NCBI GenBank assembly: GCA_018398765.1
Contig: JAHBMJ010000236.1
Coordinates: 42,501-53,703 of the forward strand
Direction of reading: 5' to 3'
DNA: 11,203 nt
Source of the DNA: Chromera velia
Taxonomy: Eukaryota > Sar > Chromeraceae
Shown here in pieces: positions 8,878-11,203 of the stretch. A model generated the notes under the pieces. That model was not told the DNA's origin and ran no database searches. It saw nothing but the letters and a program-made list of their open reading frames with translations. The translations under genes and the position numbers were made by a program. Each line of letters starts with the position of its first letter. Position 1 is the stretch's first letter.

Positions 8878-9228
8878 TGCATACTAGGAGTAATTTTCAA
8901 AAAAAAACCAAAAACCAAAAAAAAAAATACGGTCTCCAAGGCTTTTTTTTTTTCTTTACTTTTCAATGATAACCTCCATCAAGACATGACAAGCATATGC
9001 AAGACCTTGCAACACACAAACAAGAGTTGTATAACAGTGCAACAACATTCATTTATCATTATAACAAAGAAACAATAGTATAACAACACTTAAACAACAC
9101 TTGTTAATTCATGCAACACATCAACAACACTTAAACAACATATTTTTTAGTTTGGCATCAGAAAACAAACAAACAAAAAAGTGAAAATGACCTTTTTTTT
9201 TTTTTTTGAAAATTACCCCTAGTTTGCA
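8878..9228. mobile_element. 351-bp MITE-like or foldback segment with imperfect terminal inverted repeats
   Basis: The left end (8878-8907) reads TGCATACTAGGAGTAATTTT then C and A9. The right end (9193-9228), reverse-complemented, reads TGCAAACTAGGGGTAATTTT then C and A15. The first 21 bases match at 19 positions. The interior is non-coding and rich in CAACA words, with an exact 18-bp direct repeat (9082-9099 and 9123-9140). No target-site duplication is obvious immediately outside, so the exact ends are uncertain. Size, TIRs and lack of coding fit a non-autonomous DNA element. Confidence 0.5.
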
Positions 9229-9305
9229 TACTCTATTACTCTCTCAAAAAGATCTCAAACTGCTTGTTTTCATAATAGTTCTCATTTCATTTGTAATTTC
9301 TTCGG

Positions 9306-9308
<3 letters not shown>

Positions 9309-9366
<58 letters not shown>
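9309..9366 (+). repeat. Compound microsatellite (CT)14(GT)15
   Basis: An uninterrupted 28-nt CT tract is followed directly by a 30-nt GT tract. It lies just beyond the inferred 3' end of the minus-strand spliced gene and mirrors the array at 10999-11052 in inverted orientation. Confidence 0.98.
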
Positions 9367-9371
<5 letters not shown>

Positions 9372-9392
9372 GTTTTCGACTACACTGCTGAA

Positions 9393-9398
9393 TTTATT
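9393..9398 (-). terminator. Polyadenylation signal AATAAA of the spliced gene
   Basis: The minus strand reads AAATAAA, with AATAAA starting 30 nt after the TGA at 9430-9428. The position is typical of a eukaryotic polyadenylation signal and independently supports the gene model. Confidence 0.65.
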
Positions 9399-9427
9399 TG
9401 CATGCCCTAGCACCACCACAGTCCCTC

Positions 9428-10802
9428 TCACTGATCGTCCGGCAAGGACGGCAGGGGAGGTCTGGTGGCTATCCAGGAGGAGGGGCCAAGAAGGGGAAAC
9501 AGGTGGAGGAGGAACCGGAGGCCCCCTCCCTCCTTTCCCCACACACCCCTCCTGGTCATGTCCTCACGGAGAGGATCCGCAAACGCGATGGACAAAATCA
9601 AAAAGTCCAAACTTGACACTGCAGAACAAAAGAAATACACGGATAACCAAGAGGCGGGAGGAGGGAGGGGGAGACGTAGATGAATGAGATGTGCGTGAAG
9701 TCCGACTGTCTGCTGACCAAAGCCAGAAAGCGCAGGAAGGAGAAAAGAATTACGCACGGTCCAGCAACGTGAGAAGAAACAGTGGGTGCGTGGGTGGGTG
9801 AATAAGTGAGTGAGTAGGTGGGTAGGCGTGTGGATGTGTGTGTCTGTGTCACAGGAAGTGATTGAAATGCTGTATTTTCGTCTTCTTTCCAGTCGTCGCC
9901 TTTCCTTTCTCTGTTGCATGAGTCTGGGTTCGTCATTGCGTCTTCCTGCCTTCTGCTTCTCTCCTTCTCTCCTCTCCCCGTCGACAATGACTCGAAAGCC
10001 CGAGACAAAACCATAAGAATATCAGTGGAGGGGCACTTATCTTTTTTAAAAAAACCAAGCAAGACCGACCATGAACCAAGGCTTGTTGCGACCAGAGTTC
10101 CTTGAATCCCCTCACCACCTCATCCCAGCTTTGTCTGCTCTCCTCAGAGAACACAGACCCCGGAAGAATTCCAAAACTCAGCCAGCAGGCCCAAGCAAAA
10201 AGGCCTAATCCAAACAGACGATTCTCCAACAGCTTCTTTCCAGGAAACTCATCAGAAAACCCCACATTGACCTGTGGGGAGAGGAAACACATGGGAAGAA
10301 AATGATGAGGTCGGAATCGCACTTTATCGAGAAGCACTGCAGATGGGGGCTTCCAGCACATACACACACAAAAAAGTCAGGCGAAGAGTTTACGCAAAAA
10401 CTCAAAGACCGTCAGTCAGAAAACACACAAAAGGACTACGCGGCAAGGAAAGCGAATTCACGTTGACTTGGGGTCCTAATCCTACCTGTTTGAAAACAGA
10501 ACAATGCAACTTTCCCGATCGAGAATTCATCCCCCCCTCTCGTTCCACCCAACCCCATTCCAGCTACTTGCAGCCCCCCCAGACCCCCCATGCACCTGCT
10601 GAGAGCGGAGGGCCAGATAGGGTCCTGTGGCGAAGAAGCCCAAGGCGAGGGACGAGAAGAGATACGGGAGCGGGGGCACTTTCTGCCTCTTCTCTCCTGT
10701 CTGAGGGTCCACGCCCCCCCCAGGCAAAAGCACTGCCATGAAGACAGCCGGAAGAACGCCGAGGGCATTGAACACGAAGTTGAAGAGCCGGTTGATCTGC
10801 AT
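9428..10802 (-). CDS. Spliced gene for a five-helix membrane protein, cyanobacterial/plastid-like family
   Basis: Exons on the minus strand: 10802-10596, 10271-10070 and 9618-9428. Introns have GT-AG ends (CAG|GTGCAT...CCCACAG, CATG|GTCGGT...TTCTGCAG). The first junction is phase 0; the second splits a Val codon and recreates an uninterrupted ORF of about 199 residues ending in TGA. The start shown is ATG 10802, but CAG at 10799-10797 may instead be a splice acceptor with an upstream exon. Hydrophobic segments: INRLFNFVFNALGVLPAVF, PYLFSSLALGFFATGPYLAL, LFGLGLFAWACWLSFGILPG, SSLDFLILSIAFADP and FLLHLFPLLGPSSW. The motifs 'NALG..P..F', 'GPYLALR', 'HVSSLDF' and 'FPLLGP' recall an uncharacterised family shared by cyanobacteria and plastid-bearing eukaryotes; this is recollection, not a search. 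Location in a plastid membrane is inference, and no targeting leader is visible, perhaps because the 5' exon is missing or off window. Function unknown. Confidence 0.8.
9619..10069 (-). other. Intron (451 nt) of the spliced membrane-protein gene
   Basis: Donor G|GTCGGT after a His codon; acceptor TTGTTCTGCAG. The intron carries a degenerate GGGT/GAGT tetranucleotide minisatellite (plus strand 9782-9850). Removing it joins codon halves G and TG so that the conserved-looking HVSSLDF spans the junction. Confidence 0.75.
9782..9850 (+). repeat. Degenerate GTGR/GGGT minisatellite inside an intron
   Basis: The tract is built of GTGG, GTGA, GTAG and GTGT variants in a roughly 4-nt period (GTGGGTGCGTGGGTGGGTG ... 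GTGAGTGAGTAGGTGGGTAG ... ending in TGTGTGTCTGTGTC). On the coding (minus) strand it is C/A-rich. Non-coding. Confidence 0.7.
10272..10595 (-). other. Intron (324 nt) of the spliced membrane-protein gene
   Basis: Donor CAG|GTGCAT; acceptor with a pyrimidine run, TTTCCTCTCCCCACAG. Splicing joins LRSQQ to VNVGFSDEF in phase 0. The intron interior has no coding character. Confidence 0.75.
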
Positions 10803-10887
10803 CCATCAAAACAAAAAGGAAAAGAAGGAAGACGGGCAGCAAAAGGATCGGGGAAGCAAGAAGAAAACCAATCTAACAGAGACTCAC

Positions 10888-10920
10888 GTGAAGCTGACAT
10901 GTAAAGACGTGTATCGACAT
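10888..10920 (-). other. Possible short upstream exon of the spliced gene
   Basis: ATG 10920-10918 opens 11 codons (MSIHVFTCQLH) ending at CAC, followed by a consensus GTGAGT donor at 10887. Splicing over the 91-nt interval 10887-10797 to the CAG acceptor joins in phase 0 to INRLFNF. The upstream flank is pure microsatellite, so the exon either starts here or the sequence is leader. The competing model starts at ATG 10802 without this exon. Confidence 0.35.
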
Positions 10921-10966
10921 ACACAGACAGAGCGACAGACAGACAGACAGACAGACAGACACACAC

Positions 10967-11052
<86 letters not shown>
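10921..11052 (+). repeat. Compound microsatellite (GACA)n(AC)16(AG)11
   Basis: GACA tetranucleotide tracts, split by a short AC run, lead into 32 nt of AC and 22 nt of AG. The reverse complement, (CT)n(GT)n(CTGT)n, has the same architecture as the array at 9309-9366. Confidence 0.98.
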
Positions 11053-11094
11053 CAGCATGAAGGACGGAAAAAAGCGACAAGGAAGGAAGCCACA

Positions 11095-11203
11095 ATACAC
11101 ACATACACACGTACATACACACACACACACACACACATACGTACATACACACACACATACACATACTCACACACGGACACACACACACACACACACACAC
11201 ACA
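11095..11203 (+). repeat. CA-rich microsatellite with TACA/TACGTA interruptions
   Basis: Nearly continuous CA dinucleotides are interrupted by ATACGTACATAC-type words at about 11108-11117 and 11138-11146, running to the window edge. Cys/Val-rich frames across it on the minus strand are repeat artefacts. Confidence 0.95.

Noticed and set aside
10436-11200. 254-codon minus-strand ORF rich in Cys/Val/Ser/Leu.
   Set aside because: Its N-terminal half is translated CA/GA/GACA microsatellite, and the rest is the wrong frame over exon 1 of the spliced gene.
10921-11203. CRISPR-like array in the repeat-rich right end.
   Set aside because: These are di- and tetranucleotide microsatellites with no unique spacers, in eukaryotic DNA.

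Overview
This is a window of eukaryotic nuclear DNA. It has GT-AG introns, AATAAA polyadenylation signals, a Ty1/copia retrotransposon and long compound microsatellites. One spliced gene encodes a multi-pass membrane protein that reminds me of uncharacterised cyanobacterial/plastid membrane proteins, so a photosynthetic protist is likely. A chromerid or related alveolate alga would fit, but the species call is inference only.

Positions 1-4305 (minus strand) hold a decayed Ty1/copia element. It reads right to left: TATA-like box, gag with a zinc knuckle, protease, HHCC/DDE integrase, and reverse transcriptase running off the left edge. The order gag-PR-IN-RT defines the superfamily. The copy cannot be autonomous as it stands: it has several in-frame stops, a 1-base deletion in the zinc knuckle, a protease Asp-to-Asn change, and an RNase H-like fragment lying in the wrong place between gag and protease. 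Its 3' end is outside the window and no LTR boundary could be fixed.

Positions 4306-5400 are non-coding or leader sequence with local hairpins and a candidate short intron. Positions 5396-6664 (plus strand) hold an unrecognised multi-pass membrane protein gene. One in-frame TAG interrupts it; the TAG may be the end of a 78-nt in-frame intron. A polyadenylation signal follows the stop.

Positions 6717-9300 are mostly AT-rich intergenic DNA. They contain small 12-bp tandem repeats, a degenerate minus-strand reverse-transcriptase-like frame (7529-8209) with a YMDD motif that is easy to miss because stops split it, a GC-richer patch (8405-8640), and a 351-bp segment bounded by inverted repeats that looks like a MITE or foldback element.

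Positions 9393-10802 (minus strand) hold the best cellular gene of the window. Three exons join cleanly with phase-compatible GT-AG introns into a protein of about 199 residues with five hydrophobic segments, followed 30 nt later by AATAAA. Compound (CT)n(GT)n microsatellites flank it in inverted orientation. Beyond 10920 the window is almost all CA/GA/GACA simple repeat.
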